Positions 52,514 through 61,241 of a DNA stretch of 64,000 nucleotides are shown one piece after another (position 1 is the first letter of the stretch; each line of letters begins with the position of its first letter). A program made the position numbers and the translations under genes. The notes below the pieces were generated by a model. The model had not been told where the DNA came from, did no database searches, and was given only the letters and a program-made list of their open reading frames with translations. The stretch spans positions 124,001 through 188,000 of the forward strand of contig CAJTPU010000002.1 in NCBI GenBank assembly GCA_910578335.1. Direction: 5' to 3'. Origin of the DNA: an uncultured Lachnospiraceae bacterium (lineage in GTDB: Bacteria > Bacillota > Clostridia > Lachnospirales > Lachnospiraceae).

Positions 52514-53884
52514 TTACTTTCGCTTCTTTCCCGACTTTATCTGCTTTCTCGCATATACCAGACATTTCTGCAGGCGGATGTGAAATAATTTCCTTTTCAC
52601 ATACCGGCTGTCGCCGCCTTTGCCCTTCTTAATTCCGTTTTTTACAATGCTGCCCTCTATCCATGCGCTTTCCCGGATAACTGCTTTTTTCAGCCCGGCA
52701 ATGATGCACAGCTTACGCAGAATATACTGGTTTTTGATTTCCTCTTCTGTCAGGTCTGATACCAGCCTGCTGCCGCCCTCTTCCCGCACGTCGTCTGAAA
52801 ACAGGAGATTCCCAAAGCTGTTTACCTCTATCTCTGACGGACGGGACATCAATGTCGTAAAAAGCCTTTCTATCATGGGCTTTACCGCATCCTGCTTCCG
52901 CTTTTCTTCATAATGACGCAGAAACAGCAGCAGCGTCTGCTGGCAGCACTGCATCTGCTGTCTGTTAAATCCCGTCTTTTCCTGTCTTGGAAAAAATTGC
53001 CCGCCGCTCGTAAAATACCCTGTCGTCATTCCCTCGTCCGCACTGCATACTGCCTCAAAAAGAGAATTGCTGAAAAGCACCTTTCTTTTTAGTCCCCGGC
53101 TTGGCGCAAAATAGTAGGTATGGCAGACGTCAGGTCTTGCCCCTGCGGGAATTTCATACAGTCCGAAATAGTAGCCCTCTACACAAAGCTGCGGTCTCTT
53201 GCTCTGCACCAAAAGCTCCACGGTACGCCGCAGGGTTCCCACCCAGCCGCTGTCCACAAGGGCATACGGAACATCAGAAAGCAGCCCTTCCTGTTCCAGA
53301 TAGCCCATGGCATCTGCATAGCTTTCTTTGGAATGCTTTTCCACATACCGCAAAAATCCGTCATCTTTTTCCAGAATGTGTCTGAGCTTTTTTATCTGAT
53401 GATAATGCAAAATATCCCGATAGACTTCCTGTAAGCCAAGACGCGCCGCTGTCTCCATGCATTCTGCCTCCGTGAGCGCGCCCCTCTTTAAAAGCTTTTC
53501 CGGTGTCACATCAATGCCGCCTGCGCAAATCTGCTCCAGACCGCTCTCCATATGCAGGTGATATGCCGGCACCCGCAGACAGTAACGGGATACATGCAGA
53601 TATCGGCACTCTATTGCAAGCCCCCTGCGTTCTGCCAGCGCCTGTGCCGCCAGATATGGCTGCCAGCCGTCCCTGCTCAGAAAATAGAGCCGCTTTTTGC
53701 CGCTTTTTGCCGCCTCATCCAGCACCCAGCCTGCAAACGCAGTGATTGCCGGCGCAAAGGTATGCAGATACAGCCCTGCATAAAATGGCAGGCTTACCTC
53801 TGCCTCCGCCTGCTTCACTGCGGCTGCATAGTCCGAATACCCCTCCAGCGCCTTTTTGTATCTCTGAAATCTGTCTGTTTCCAT
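52514..53884 (-). CDS. FLSRDG-domain protein of the polysaccharide locus
   Basis: This 456-aa protein has RLYFLSRDGWQPYLAAQAL near residue 70 and ALVDSGWVGTLRRTVELL near 230, the same two motif blocks seen in the C-terminal half of the HAD protein at 38478-40574, but no HAD domain. I know no proven activity for this domain; its repeated occurrence beside glycosyltransferases suggests a role in making or moving glycans. The ATG at 53884 has AAGG upstream; a GTG at 53890 is possible. It is coupled to the permease gene. Confidence 0.7.
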   Translation of the reverse strand: METDRFQRYKKALEGYSDYAAAVKQAEAEVSLPFYAGLYLHTFAPAITAFAGWVLDEAAKSGKKRLYFLSRDGWQPYLAAQALAERRGLAIECRYLHVSRYCLRVPAYHLHMESGLEQICAGGIDVTPEKLLKRGALTEAECMETAARLGLQEVYRDILHYHQIKKLRHILEKDDGFLRYVEKHSKESYADAMGYLEQEGLLSDVPYALVDSGWVGTLRRTVELLVQSKRPQLCVEGYYFGLYEIPAGARPDVCHTYYFAPSRGLKRKVLFSNSLFEAVCSADEGMTTGYFTSGGQFFPRQEKTGFNRQQMQCCQQTLLLFLRHYEEKRKQDAVKPMIERLFTTLMSRPSEIEVNSFGNLLFSDDVREEGGSRLVSDLTEEEIKNQYILRKLCIIAGLKKAVIRESAWIEGSIVKNGIKKGKGGDSRYVKRKLFHIRLQKCLVYARKQIKSGKKRK

Positions 53885-53950
53885 ATTCACATTCTTGCCT
53901 TAACAGTAACATGCCCATTGCTTTCCCATGCCCTGCCGCTGTGCTTTGAT

Positions 53951-53976
53951 GAGGGAGCCGCCATAACAGCTCCCTC
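53951..53976 (-). terminator. Hairpin after the secreted-protein gene
   Basis: Perfect 8-bp stem GAGGGAGC (53951-53958) with GCTCCCTC (53969-53976), but no T-run. It may weaken read-through or protect RNA between the secreted protein gene and the exporter genes. Confidence 0.4.
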
Positions 53977-54039
53977 TGACAGAAACCGCAAACATGCATG
54001 GCATTTCTTCAGGGAAACGCCGCTTTCACCGGCGCTCTC

Positions 54040-54558
54040 CTAGTACTCTCCCGTTCTGGGCGCCTTTACCTGTGCAGCCGCCGCATCTGTAGATTTTAAT
54101 ACCATAAATGCTACCGGAGAAAAGGAAGTAAAGGTTCCCGTTACGGTCAAATCATCACCCAAAACGGCCTGTCCTACAACTTCCCAGGTATAGGGTGCGT
54201 ATGACTGCCTGTGCAGAATGTATACAGTGTCTCCCTTTGCTGCAAGTCCGCTTACATTGAAGGGAACCTGCACACCGCCTGCGGGAATCGTGCCGCTGTA
54301 GCTTACTTCCAGTACAGCCGCCAGATGCGCGGAGGCAGATACATTGAGGTTATTCAGCACTTCCCTGTTGGAAGTCACCTTCACTACCTCCTCCGCCATT
54401 GTCTGTGAAAGCGCTTCCGTACTGACATTGCTTGCCGTCGTACTGACAGTGGAGCCGGAAGCAATGGTGTCAGCCACCGGGCTCGGAGCCGCCATTGCCG
54501 GCAGCGCCAGTGCCGCTGCCATAACGCCGGCGAGTAAAAATGCATATAACTTTTTCAT
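54040..54558 (-). CDS. Small secreted protein ending in PRTGEY
   Basis: This 172-aa protein has a clear signal peptide (MKKLYAFLLAGVMAAALALPAMA, cleavage near residue 24; shown here as a K-K start, hydrophobic core and AMA). The mature part is Ser/Thr/Ala-rich with a beta-rich central domain (AKGDTVYILHRQSYAPYTWEVV). It ends APRTGEY and stop: this resembles a sorting motif but lacks the following membrane segment and basic tail. AGGAGG precedes the ATG. It is followed upstream by an LCP gene and a class B sortase gene in one direction. Function unknown; an exported structural or accessory protein is likely. Confidence 0.75.
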   Translation of the reverse strand: MKKLYAFLLAGVMAAALALPAMAAPSPVADTIASGSTVSTTASNVSTEALSQTMAEEVVKVTSNREVLNNLNVSASAHLAAVLEVSYSGTIPAGGVQVPFNVSGLAAKGDTVYILHRQSYAPYTWEVVGQAVLGDDLTVTGTFTSFSPVAFMVLKSTDAAAAQVKAPRTGEY

Positions 54559-54631
54559 TGGACATTGTCCTCCTTTCTTTGTAAAGTTGGTTTCTATATA
54601 TTAATACCGGTCTGCCGGTAATAATACCGTA

Positions 54632-55741
54632 TCAAGGGTCTGCTTCCCGATAAAAGACATTGATTATCAAATCGTAAAATGCCTGCTCGTCAATATAAAA
54701 TTCTTCATATATCTCTCCCTGCTCCACTGTGCCTGGAACAGACAGCATATCCTCGTCCGAAAAGCTGCACTCCAGCGCAATGGTACTCAGATATGCCGCC
54801 TGGTCCGCCGTGATACTGGTAATCATATGTCTGGAAGCTGTTCCAAACAGCGTGATGGGAAGCGTAATATTCTTCTTTGTCTCCTGCTTCACTTTCGAAA
54901 AGAAAGCCAGTACATACTGCTTCTGCCTTTCCATACGCAGATTGTTAGAGCCCGTTTCCTCTGTTTCTACCTGCCGTTCCTGCACATAATGAAGCGCCTG
55001 CCTTCCCGTCAGGGTAAGCGTATTTCCCAGCGTCAAATCCGGCGTAAAACGTGACAAATCTTCAATGACCGTCACCTCCACACCGCCTACGGCATCGTTT
55101 AGCTCTGAAACAGCACGGATATCCACGGCTGCATAGCCGTGAATCGGAATCCCGTAAAACAGGTACGAAACCGCTTCCTCCATCAGCTCACAGCTTTTCT
55201 CCCTGCCGTCACCATAGGCATATTGTAATGCAAGCTGCGCGTCGTCTTCATACAGATACAGCCCCGCCGTGTCATACCGCTTGATTTTGGTTATGGTATC
55301 TCTGGATATGTTGATAATTTTCAGCGTTTTATCCTTCTGGTTTAGAACCACTAAAATGATGGTGTCGGCTTGTCCGCCCTCGCCCGGCGTCTTTTCCTTT
55401 TTGATATCCTGCCGGCTGTCAATTCCCAGACACAAAAAAGTTAAAATTTCATCATTGTACTCGTATATTTTTCCCTGATAAGCAATCTGCCCCTCCGCAA
55501 GTGCAAGCGCTTCCTCCTGTCCGTCTTCATTTAAACGGCTTTGTAAGGACTGTATCCCCGCCTGATGCGCGGCGCGCAGTTTGCCCGCGTGCTTTTCCAG
55601 TCCGGCTTTCCCTATCATGCGGTAGACGATAAACGCCGTCAGAAGCACCAGTTCAACCACAACCAGAAAACAGATTACTTTAACAATTACCAATCCCCAA
55701 TTTAGGGATTTTTGTTCCTTTTTTCTCTCCTTTTCCCCCAT
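54632..55741 (-). CDS. LytR-CpsA-Psr (LCP) family glycopolymer transferase
   Basis: This 369-aa protein has a membrane anchor (VIVKVICFLVVVELVLLTAFIVY, about 17-39, broken here after VVVEL) and an LCP domain (about 100-330): FLCLGIDSRQD, QADTIILVVLN, KIINISRDTI, and Arg/Asp residues in DAVGGVEVTV and GRQALHYVQERQ. LCP enzymes attach lipid-linked glycopolymers to peptidoglycan outside the cell. AGGAGG lies 11 bases before the ATG. It sits 3 bases after the sortase gene, in keeping with final attachment of the polymer made by this locus. Confidence 0.93.
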   Translation of the reverse strand: MGEKERKKEQKSLNWGLVIVKVICFLVVVELVLLTAFIVYRMIGKAGLEKHAGKLRAAHQAGIQSLQSRLNEDGQEEALALAEGQIAYQGKIYEYNDEILTFLCLGIDSRQDIKKEKTPGEGGQADTIILVVLNQKDKTLKIINISRDTITKIKRYDTAGLYLYEDDAQLALQYAYGDGREKSCELMEEAVSYLFYGIPIHGYAAVDIRAVSELNDAVGGVEVTVIEDLSRFTPDLTLGNTLTLTGRQALHYVQERQVETEETGSNNLRMERQKQYVLAFFSKVKQETKKNITLPITLFGTASRHMITSITADQAAYLSTIALECSFSDEDMLSVPGTVEQGEIYEEFYIDEQAFYDLIINVFYREADP

Positions 55742-55744
55742 GTA

Positions 55745-56602
55745 TTACTTATCCTCCTGCAAAACAGCGTGTACCAGATACCTTTTTTCCCTGTTGTCCT
55801 CACCCGATATACAAGTCTCCATCGAAATAATCCTGTCCTGTGCCGTTACTTCAAAGGTTCTGTCAATATTGGCGCTCATGTCCCGGATATCATAAATGGA
55901 CTTAAGAAAACCCGCATAAATATCGGCATCCGAAAAATCAAAGCTGTATAACAGATGCCTGTCATCATAGACATGTGCGGCAAATATCCGGTAGTGCAGG
56001 GTCCGGTCAGGCAAATAGAGTATCACTTCGTTGTATTCTTCAAAAAAATCCTTATTTTCAAATTTATGCAGCTCCGTAAACATGGTCTTTGCCTTCAGAT
56101 TGTGCCCGTAAAGAACCGTATTAGGGTCTGAAAAATCTGCGGCGTTCAGGCTTTCTATGTAGATGCAGCCCGGATACCCGTAGGAGCCGTCAAGATTGTG
56201 GGTAAGGTAGTAGCTGTCGTCCGATGGATGCTGCAGCACCGGATAATCAATATTGGTGCCGGGTATTGTAATCCATGCGACAATATCCGGATTTACCGCC
56301 CATAGGTAGTCAAAATCAATTTCCTCTTCTGCTTTCTGATTTTCTGCTGCTTCTTCCGCTTTCTGCTGTTGCGATAACAGAGCCGGTTCTTTCAAGGAGC
56401 GGAACAACTCTTCCAGCTCCTCTTCTGTGAGCGCCACCTTCGGAGGCTGCAGAACAGCTTCTGTTTCCGGCTCTCTCTTTGCTTCCTTTGCCTGTCTGCC
56501 ATACAATATACTGCCAAACCACCCGCCAAGGAGAAACACCGCCGCCAGCCCTGAAATTCCTGCCGCAACCTTAAATATTTTTTTCCCGTTTCTTTTCTCC
56601 AT
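55745..56602 (-). CDS. Class B sortase
   Basis: This 285-aa protein has an N-terminal membrane anchor (about 9-31) and a sortase B fold: WITIPGTNIDYPVLQ, catalytic His in LYGHNLKAKTMF, catalytic Cys in SMETCISGE and Arg in REKRYLVHA. It cleaves a C-terminal signal of a secreted protein and attaches it to the wall or joins pilin-like subunits. The ATG at 56602 with GGGG upstream is chosen; an ATG at 56620 is inside the previous gene. No complete sorting signal protein is found in the window, and the nearby PRTGEY protein lacks the membrane tail. Confidence 0.93.
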   Translation of the reverse strand: MEKRNGKKIFKVAAGISGLAAVFLLGGWFGSILYGRQAKEAKREPETEAVLQPPKVALTEEELEELFRSLKEPALLSQQQKAEEAAENQKAEEEIDFDYLWAVNPDIVAWITIPGTNIDYPVLQHPSDDSYYLTHNLDGSYGYPGCIYIESLNAADFSDPNTVLYGHNLKAKTMFTELHKFENKDFFEEYNEVILYLPDRTLHYRIFAAHVYDDRHLLYSFDFSDADIYAGFLKSIYDIRDMSANIDRTFEVTAQDRIISMETCISGEDNREKRYLVHAVLQEDK

Positions 56603-56604
56603 CT

Positions 56605-57489
56605 CTATCCCCATTTCCATGCATGTCTTTTTTGCTTTATCTCCTGCCCGCTCTCAAAGACATGCTCCTGCCTGTGGTACAGCCTCTTTGCCGTATATAT
56701 CATACAGGACGGCACGACTGCCGCCGCAAGCGGTCTGACCACATAGAGCAGCCCCAGAGGGCTTAACAGTCCCATTTCGCGAAAATTCCGGTATCTGAGC
56801 CTCATCTCATCCAGCCGGTAGCGCAGTTTTCTTTTCTTATAAGAATCCGAATCCTCACGATAATAAAACAGCTCCTGCTGGATGTTTGCGCCCTGATATC
56901 CCAGCTTTGTCAGTCTCATAAACAGCTCATAGTCCTCGCACCGCCACGTTTCCGTCGAAAACCGGTACGCCTCCTGCACATTGAATATGCTCTTTCTAAG
57001 CATGACGGTCGGGTGGATAAACGGAGAAAACCGCAGAAAAGACTGCTTTTGTGGAAATTCCGGCATTCTCCTTACGCCCCATACGCCTCCTCCATCCATC
57101 AGCTTTGCATTGCAGCCCACATACGCAATCTCCGGATGCGCCTCCAAATAGGCATACTGGACGGCAAACCGCTCGGGCGCGCTGATGTCGTCATCATCCA
57201 TTCTGGCAAGATATTTTCCTCTTGCCACGTTAATGCAGGCGTTAAGTGAATAAGCCAGACCACAGTTTTCTTTTCCGTGCAAAAGCACAATCCTGTCGTC
57301 AAGCTGCCTGTACCGCTCAAGCTGCTCGCATACAGCCAAATCCGAACCGTCGTTGTAAATCAGAAATTCAAAATCTCTGAAGCTCTGATGCAGAACCGAC
57401 ATAATCGCCTGCTCCAGATATGCTGTATTCCTTTGATTGTATATGCCCATGATAACACTGATTTTGGGCGCCTTAGCTTTGTCCTTCAA
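56605..57489 (-). CDS. GT2 family glycosyltransferase
   Basis: This 294-aa GT-A enzyme has ISVIMGIYNQRNTAYLEQAI, YNDGSDL and the DxD-like ARMDDDDISAPERF, then FSPFIHPTVMLRK, typical of small GT2 enzymes that add one sugar to a lipid-linked intermediate. A hydrophobic C-terminal stretch (LLYVVRPLAAAVVPSCMIY) could bind the membrane. The start is TTG at 57489 with GGAGAGGGG upstream. It lies between the GT4 gene and sortase gene. Confidence 0.9.
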   Translation of the reverse strand: MKDKAKAPKISVIMGIYNQRNTAYLEQAIMSVLHQSFRDFEFLIYNDGSDLAVCEQLERYRQLDDRIVLLHGKENCGLAYSLNACINVARGKYLARMDDDDISAPERFAVQYAYLEAHPEIAYVGCNAKLMDGGGVWGVRRMPEFPQKQSFLRFSPFIHPTVMLRKSIFNVQEAYRFSTETWRCEDYELFMRLTKLGYQGANIQQELFYYREDSDSYKKRKLRYRLDEMRLRYRNFREMGLLSPLGLLYVVRPLAAAVVPSCMIYTAKRLYHRQEHVFESGQEIKQKRHAWKWG

Positions 57490-57527
57490 GCTTTCCCCTC
57501 TCCGATATGTTTTCTCTATGTTGGTAT

Positions 57528-58685
57528 CTAATGCTTACTTAGCTGCCTGTAAATCTCCCGCATAATTTTATCCGTCTTTTGTATCGCAAAGCCTTCTGCC
57601 ACCCTGCGGCATGTCTCCGACATTTCCCTGCGCTGCTTTGGCGACTCCTTCATACGCCGTATCAGCTTTGCATATGCAGCCGCTTTATTGCCGCCGCAGA
57701 CATAGCCTGTCACCCCGTCCTCCATATACTCTCTGGTACCTCGACAGTCGGAGGTAATCATGGGCAGTCCAGCCGCCATCGCTTCCACCGCCGCAATGCC
57801 CAGCCCTTCTCTTTTAGACGGAAATATGAAACAATCCGCCGCCTGCAGCATCAGCGGAATATCTTTACGGAACCCGTAAAATTTCACCTGCTTTTCTACT
57901 CCAAGCTTTTTTGCAAGCTTTTCCAGATATTTCCGCCGGTTTCCTCTTCCGCATATGCCGTAGAAAACGGCAGAGTCTTTCAGTTCTGCAAGAGCGCGGA
58001 TGATAACCTCATGATTTTTATTACGGTTTACTTCACCCACCGACAGTAGATAAAACGTTTTTTCCGCAATTTGAAGCTGACGGCGCATCTGTATGCGCGC
58101 ATCCCGGTTTGGCGCAAATTTGGAGGTGTCCACCCCCACGCCCGGGATTCGGCATACCGTCTTTAATCGTCCATGCAGAAATTTCTTTGCACGCAAATCA
58201 TCTTCCCTGTTAATGGTAACAAGGCAGTCCGTAACCCTTGCCAGCAGCCATTCCACCGGATAAAAAAGCAGCCAGTTCAAAAAAGAGGCTCCCTTATAAA
58301 AATGAAATCCATGCGCCGTATATATGACATAAGACCTTTGAGCGGAGCAGACAAAAGCCGCAAGCCTTCCCAACACGCCTCCCATTGGATTGTGGCAATG
58401 CAGTGCCGTAATCTTCTCCTGTCTTATGATGGAAGCAATCTCACAAAAGGCTTTTATACCGTGCCGGATATGTACAGGGGATTTGAGGATGGAAATGGAA
58501 TGCAGCCTGATGCCCATCTTTTCAAGTATGTCAATATCCATCTCATAGACAGGATTGTCAAAATTAGAAGCGTAATGGATTTCATATCCCTGTTCCATCA
58601 GTATTTTTACGTCATTCATCTCAAATTGCGGCAGAAAACCGCCTGCAGTCGTAATTATCAGTATTTTTTTTACTTTATCCGCCAC
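57528..58685 (-). CDS. GT4 family glycosyltransferase, first gene of the polysaccharide operon
   Basis: This 385-aa GT-B enzyme has an N-terminal domain (LIITTAGGFLPQFEMNDVKIL, HCHNPMGGVLGRLAA, YTAHGFHFYKGA) and a C-terminal GT4 domain with LLSVGEVNRNKNHEV and PSKREGLGIAAVEAMAAGLP, which contains the nucleotide-sugar binding E-x7-E. It is like EpsD/CapM-type enzymes. The start is GTG at 58685. The promoter with its large inverted repeat lies about 85 bases upstream, making this the lead gene of the long operon. Confidence 0.92.
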   Translation of the reverse strand: MADKVKKILIITTAGGFLPQFEMNDVKILMEQGYEIHYASNFDNPVYEMDIDILEKMGIRLHSISILKSPVHIRHGIKAFCEIASIIRQEKITALHCHNPMGGVLGRLAAFVCSAQRSYVIYTAHGFHFYKGASFLNWLLFYPVEWLLARVTDCLVTINREDDLRAKKFLHGRLKTVCRIPGVGVDTSKFAPNRDARIQMRRQLQIAEKTFYLLSVGEVNRNKNHEVIIRALAELKDSAVFYGICGRGNRRKYLEKLAKKLGVEKQVKFYGFRKDIPLMLQAADCFIFPSKREGLGIAAVEAMAAGLPMITSDCRGTREYMEDGVTGYVCGGNKAAAYAKLIRRMKESPKQRREMSETCRRVAEGFAIQKTDKIMREIYRQLSKH

Positions 58686-58753
58686 AATATTGCCTGTCTC
58701 CCTGTTTCAAAGTTACAAAAATCTCCCATACTAAAACAAAAAGCCCAAAATAT

Positions 58754-58800
58754 ACGTTATCAACGTAACTATTATATACGTTTATAACGTGTGTCGTCAA
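58754..58800 (-). promoter_or_regulatory. Promoter and large inverted repeat at the head of the polysaccharide operon
   Basis: On the minus strand TTGACG (58795-58800), 18 bases and TATAAT (58771-58776) form a good promoter. Two 14-bp arms, ACGTTATCAACGTA (58754-58767) and TACGTTTATAACGT (58777-58790), with one mismatch, flank the -10 and cover the spacer and the start point. A dimeric or tetrameric repressor bound here would shut off the operon. The XRE gene on the other side is the obvious candidate. Confidence 0.7.
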
Positions 58801-58929
58801 TATAATATTAATCAGATACTTAAAGTCAGATAGATTATCATCTTTTTTACTGACTTGACATACGGGTATTGGAAGGAAGCGAGTGTGTTAAATAGGGTAA
58901 CCATAGTATGATTGGAGACAAGAATTCGA

Positions 58930-59286
58930 ATGAAAGAAACTTATGACCGCCTCGCTGCAGGTGACAGGATACGTCTAAAACGTACCTTACTCGGACTAAC
59001 ACAGGAGGAAATGGCAGTAAAAATAAACCGCGCCACAAAATATTACGCAGATATAGAAAGAGGCTGCTGCGGCATGTCCATAGAAACCCTGATGGCACTC
59101 TCCGCCACCTTGGATATGCCTTTGGATTATATTATTTATGGGAAGGTATCTGATGAAAAAGAAGAAAAAAAGCATACCGAAGAAACGGCTGCGATTATCG
59201 GCATGTTAGACACTTCCGACATGCGCACCCGCCAATATGCCTTAAATATGCTCAAACTGTTTTTGGCTGCATGTAAAAGGCGGTAA
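58930..59286 (+). CDS. XRE-family transcriptional regulator
   Basis: This 118-aa protein has an N-terminal lambda-repressor-like helix-turn-helix (about 8-70: RIRLKRTLLGLTQEEMAVKI, ATKYYADIERGCCGMSIETL) and a short helical C terminus. The ATG at 58930 has GGAG 12 bases upstream. It is divergent from the polysaccharide operon, which has a large inverted repeat over its promoter, so it may control that operon and itself. The ligand or signal is unknown. A shared terminator separates it from aroQ. Confidence 0.88.
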   Translation: MKETYDRLAAGDRIRLKRTLLGLTQEEMAVKINRATKYYADIERGCCGMSIETLMALSATLDMPLDYIIYGKVSDEKEEKKHTEETAAIIGMLDTSDMRTRQYALNMLKLFLAACKRR

Positions 59287-59316
59287 AAAACCGCAGACTT
59301 TATGTCTGCGGTTTTT
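59285..59316. terminator. Bidirectional terminator between XRE gene and aroQ
   Basis: Perfect stem AAAAACCGCAGAC/GTCTGCGGTTTTT around a short loop, with A-run on the left and T-run on the right, so it works in both directions. The aroQ stop codon lies inside it. Confidence 0.88.
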
Positions 59317-59758
59317 CCTTTCCTGTCATTGCCAGCCTGATTATCTCGTCAATCGCAAGCAGATATCCCGAAAGTCCCTTGCCGTATATCTGCCCGTCGC
59401 ACGCCGGCTCGGTAACGGACACCCGCCGGAACTCCTCCCGCGCCGTGATATCTGATATATGTATCTCTATTTTAGGCACCGCAAGGCTTGCCAGTGCATC
59501 CCTGATGGCATAGCTGTAGTGCGTATATGCGCCCGGATTGATAACAATGCCTTCCGTGCCGTCAAAATACGAATCCTGAAGCCTGTCGATAATGGCGCCC
59601 TCATGATTGCTCTGAAACACCTCAATCGTACTTCCCGTCTCCTCCCCCTTCTCCGCTATCATGCCGAGCAAATAATCATAATCCTGCGTTCCATATACCT
59701 TTTTTTCCCTAATACCCAAAAAATTAATATTCGGACCGTTAATAACCAGAATTTTCAT
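59300..59758 (-). CDS. aroQ: 3-dehydroquinate dehydratase, type II
   Basis: This 152-aa enzyme converts 3-dehydroquinate to 3-dehydroshikimate. Type II motifs: ILVINGPNINFLG, catalytic Tyr in EKKVYGTQDYD, SNHEGAIIDRLQ, INPGAYTHYSYAIRDAL and IEIHISDITAREEFRR. It overlaps the aroK gene by 20 bases, in the order aroE-aroK-aroQ, forming a shikimate sub-operon. Confidence 0.96.
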   Translation of the reverse strand: MKILVINGPNINFLGIREKKVYGTQDYDYLLGMIAEKGEETGSTIEVFQSNHEGAIIDRLQDSYFDGTEGIVINPGAYTHYSYAIRDALASLAVPKIEIHISDITAREEFRRVSVTEPACDGQIYGKGLSGYLLAIDEIIRLAMTGKEKPQT

Positions 59759-60311
59759 TTTCATGCCTCCCGTCTTTCATAAAACTGTCCTTTTCGCCTT
59801 CCCTCTCCGCAATCCTGTCTAAAAGCTCTGTAAGCACCTGCTCCATGTCCTTTCCATCCACATCCAGAATCATATCCGCAGCAGCCTCATACACCGGAGC
59901 CCTCTTTTCCAAAAGCTCCTCTATTCTTGCAAGCGGCTCCGCGCACTGTAAAAGCGGTCTGGATGTATCCCCCTTCAGCCGCTCCCAGACGCTCTTTGCG
60001 GATATGCGCAGATATACCACGGTGCCAAGCTCTTTTAAAAGGGCGTGGTTCTCCTGCCGCATGGGAAGACCGCCGCCTGTGGCAATGATTTTCTCCTCCT
60101 GTGACAGCAGCAGCTCTCTTAAACATGCCGTCTCCATCCGGCGAAAAGCATCTTCCCCTTTCAATGCAAAAATATCACGGATGCTTCTGCCCTCTTTTCT
60201 CTCTATCAGCTTGTCCGTATCCTCCAAAACCCTGCGCAGCCTGTATGAAAGCCGAAATCCTACCGTTGACTTTCCGCATCCCATAAAACCGATTAAAATG
60301 ATATTGTTCAT
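59739..60311 (-). CDS. aroK: Shikimate kinase
   Basis: This 190-aa P-loop kinase phosphorylates shikimate with ATP. It shows Walker A GFMGCGKST, DTDKLIERKEG for shikimate binding, FRRMETACLREL and IATGGGLPM. The ATG at 60311 with AAAGGA upstream overlaps the aroE stop in an ATGA junction, so translation is coupled. It lies between aroE and aroQ. Confidence 0.95.
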   Translation of the reverse strand: MNNIILIGFMGCGKSTVGFRLSYRLRRVLEDTDKLIERKEGRSIRDIFALKGEDAFRRMETACLRELLLSQEEKIIATGGGLPMRQENHALLKELGTVVYLRISAKSVWERLKGDTSRPLLQCAEPLARIEELLEKRAPVYEAAADMILDVDGKDMEQVLTELLDRIAEREGEKDSFMKDGRHENENSGY

Positions 60312-61165
60312 ATGTTTTCCTTTAATCTCTTGTAAACTTCCTCTGCTTTCGTATCCGGCACAGATATCCGGTTCCAAAGCTCATAGGCGATAATGCCTTG
60401 ATATAAAAGCATCTTTAACCCGTTAAAAGCCACCCCGCCAGCCTCCTCCACAAGCCGCATGAACTTTGTTTTGGCAGGATTGTAAATCAAATCATAGCCC
60501 GTATGAATCCGGCTGTAAAAATCCTTTTCTTCTATTACGGCATTATCTGTCGCAGGATACATACCTACGTTGGTTGCCTGCACCGCCAGAAACCGTTTCG
60601 CGGGAAGCGCATCATACGCCGTCAGAGGAAGCGCCTTCGCCACCTGCCTGCCTGCATAGACATTCACTTCCTCCGCAATCATGGCTGCCCTGTCGACGGT
60701 CCGGTTCAAAATCCAGATGTTTTCCGCCTTGTCAGCCAGCATAACCGCCACAGCCCTTGCAACGCCGCCGGCGCCCAGAATCAATACCTGCTCTTTCTTT
60801 AGATGAATGCCGTCACTTGCCATTGCACGGCACAGCCCCGGCATATCGGTGTTGTAGCCCTTGTAGCCGCCGCCGCTTTTTACCAGCGTGTTGACCGCCC
60901 CTATTTTTTCTGCAAGCCCATCCGTCTCCGCCAGATAAGGCAAAACCTTTTCTTTGTGGGGAACCGTCACATTAAGCCCCGTTATTCCCAATGCATAGGC
61001 GCCCTTTACAGCCGCCTCCAGCCCCTCTTCCCGCACGGGGAAGGGCACATAGGCAAGATTTAAGCCGAGCAGCTCTGAAAGCGTATTGTGAATCAGGGGA
61101 GAAAGCGTGTGCTCCACCGGACACCCTATCAGCCCGCATATTTTTGTCCGTCCGTCTATCTGCAT
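60308..61165 (-). CDS. aroE: Shikimate 5-dehydrogenase
   Basis: This 285-aa NADPH enzyme reduces 3-dehydroshikimate to shikimate. It shows CGLIGCPVEHTLSPLIHN, catalytic Lys in NVTVPHKEKV, GYNTDMPGL with the catalytic Asp, and LILGAGGVARAVAVML for cofactor binding. The ATG at 61165 has GAGAGGG upstream. It is the first gene of the aroE-aroK-aroQ set; a YqeG-type phosphatase gene lies upstream. Confidence 0.96.
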   Translation of the reverse strand: MQIDGRTKICGLIGCPVEHTLSPLIHNTLSELLGLNLAYVPFPVREEGLEAAVKGAYALGITGLNVTVPHKEKVLPYLAETDGLAEKIGAVNTLVKSGGGYKGYNTDMPGLCRAMASDGIHLKKEQVLILGAGGVARAVAVMLADKAENIWILNRTVDRAAMIAEEVNVYAGRQVAKALPLTAYDALPAKRFLAVQATNVGMYPATDNAVIEEKDFYSRIHTGYDLIYNPAKTKFMRLVEEAGGVAFNGLKMLLYQGIIAYELWNRISVPDTKAEEVYKRLKENI

Positions 61166-61241
61166 ATTGATTCCCTCTCCTGCCATTGATACTGTCAATT
61201 ACGGACTCTCATTTGTCCGCTGCAAATTTCACATTCACCTG

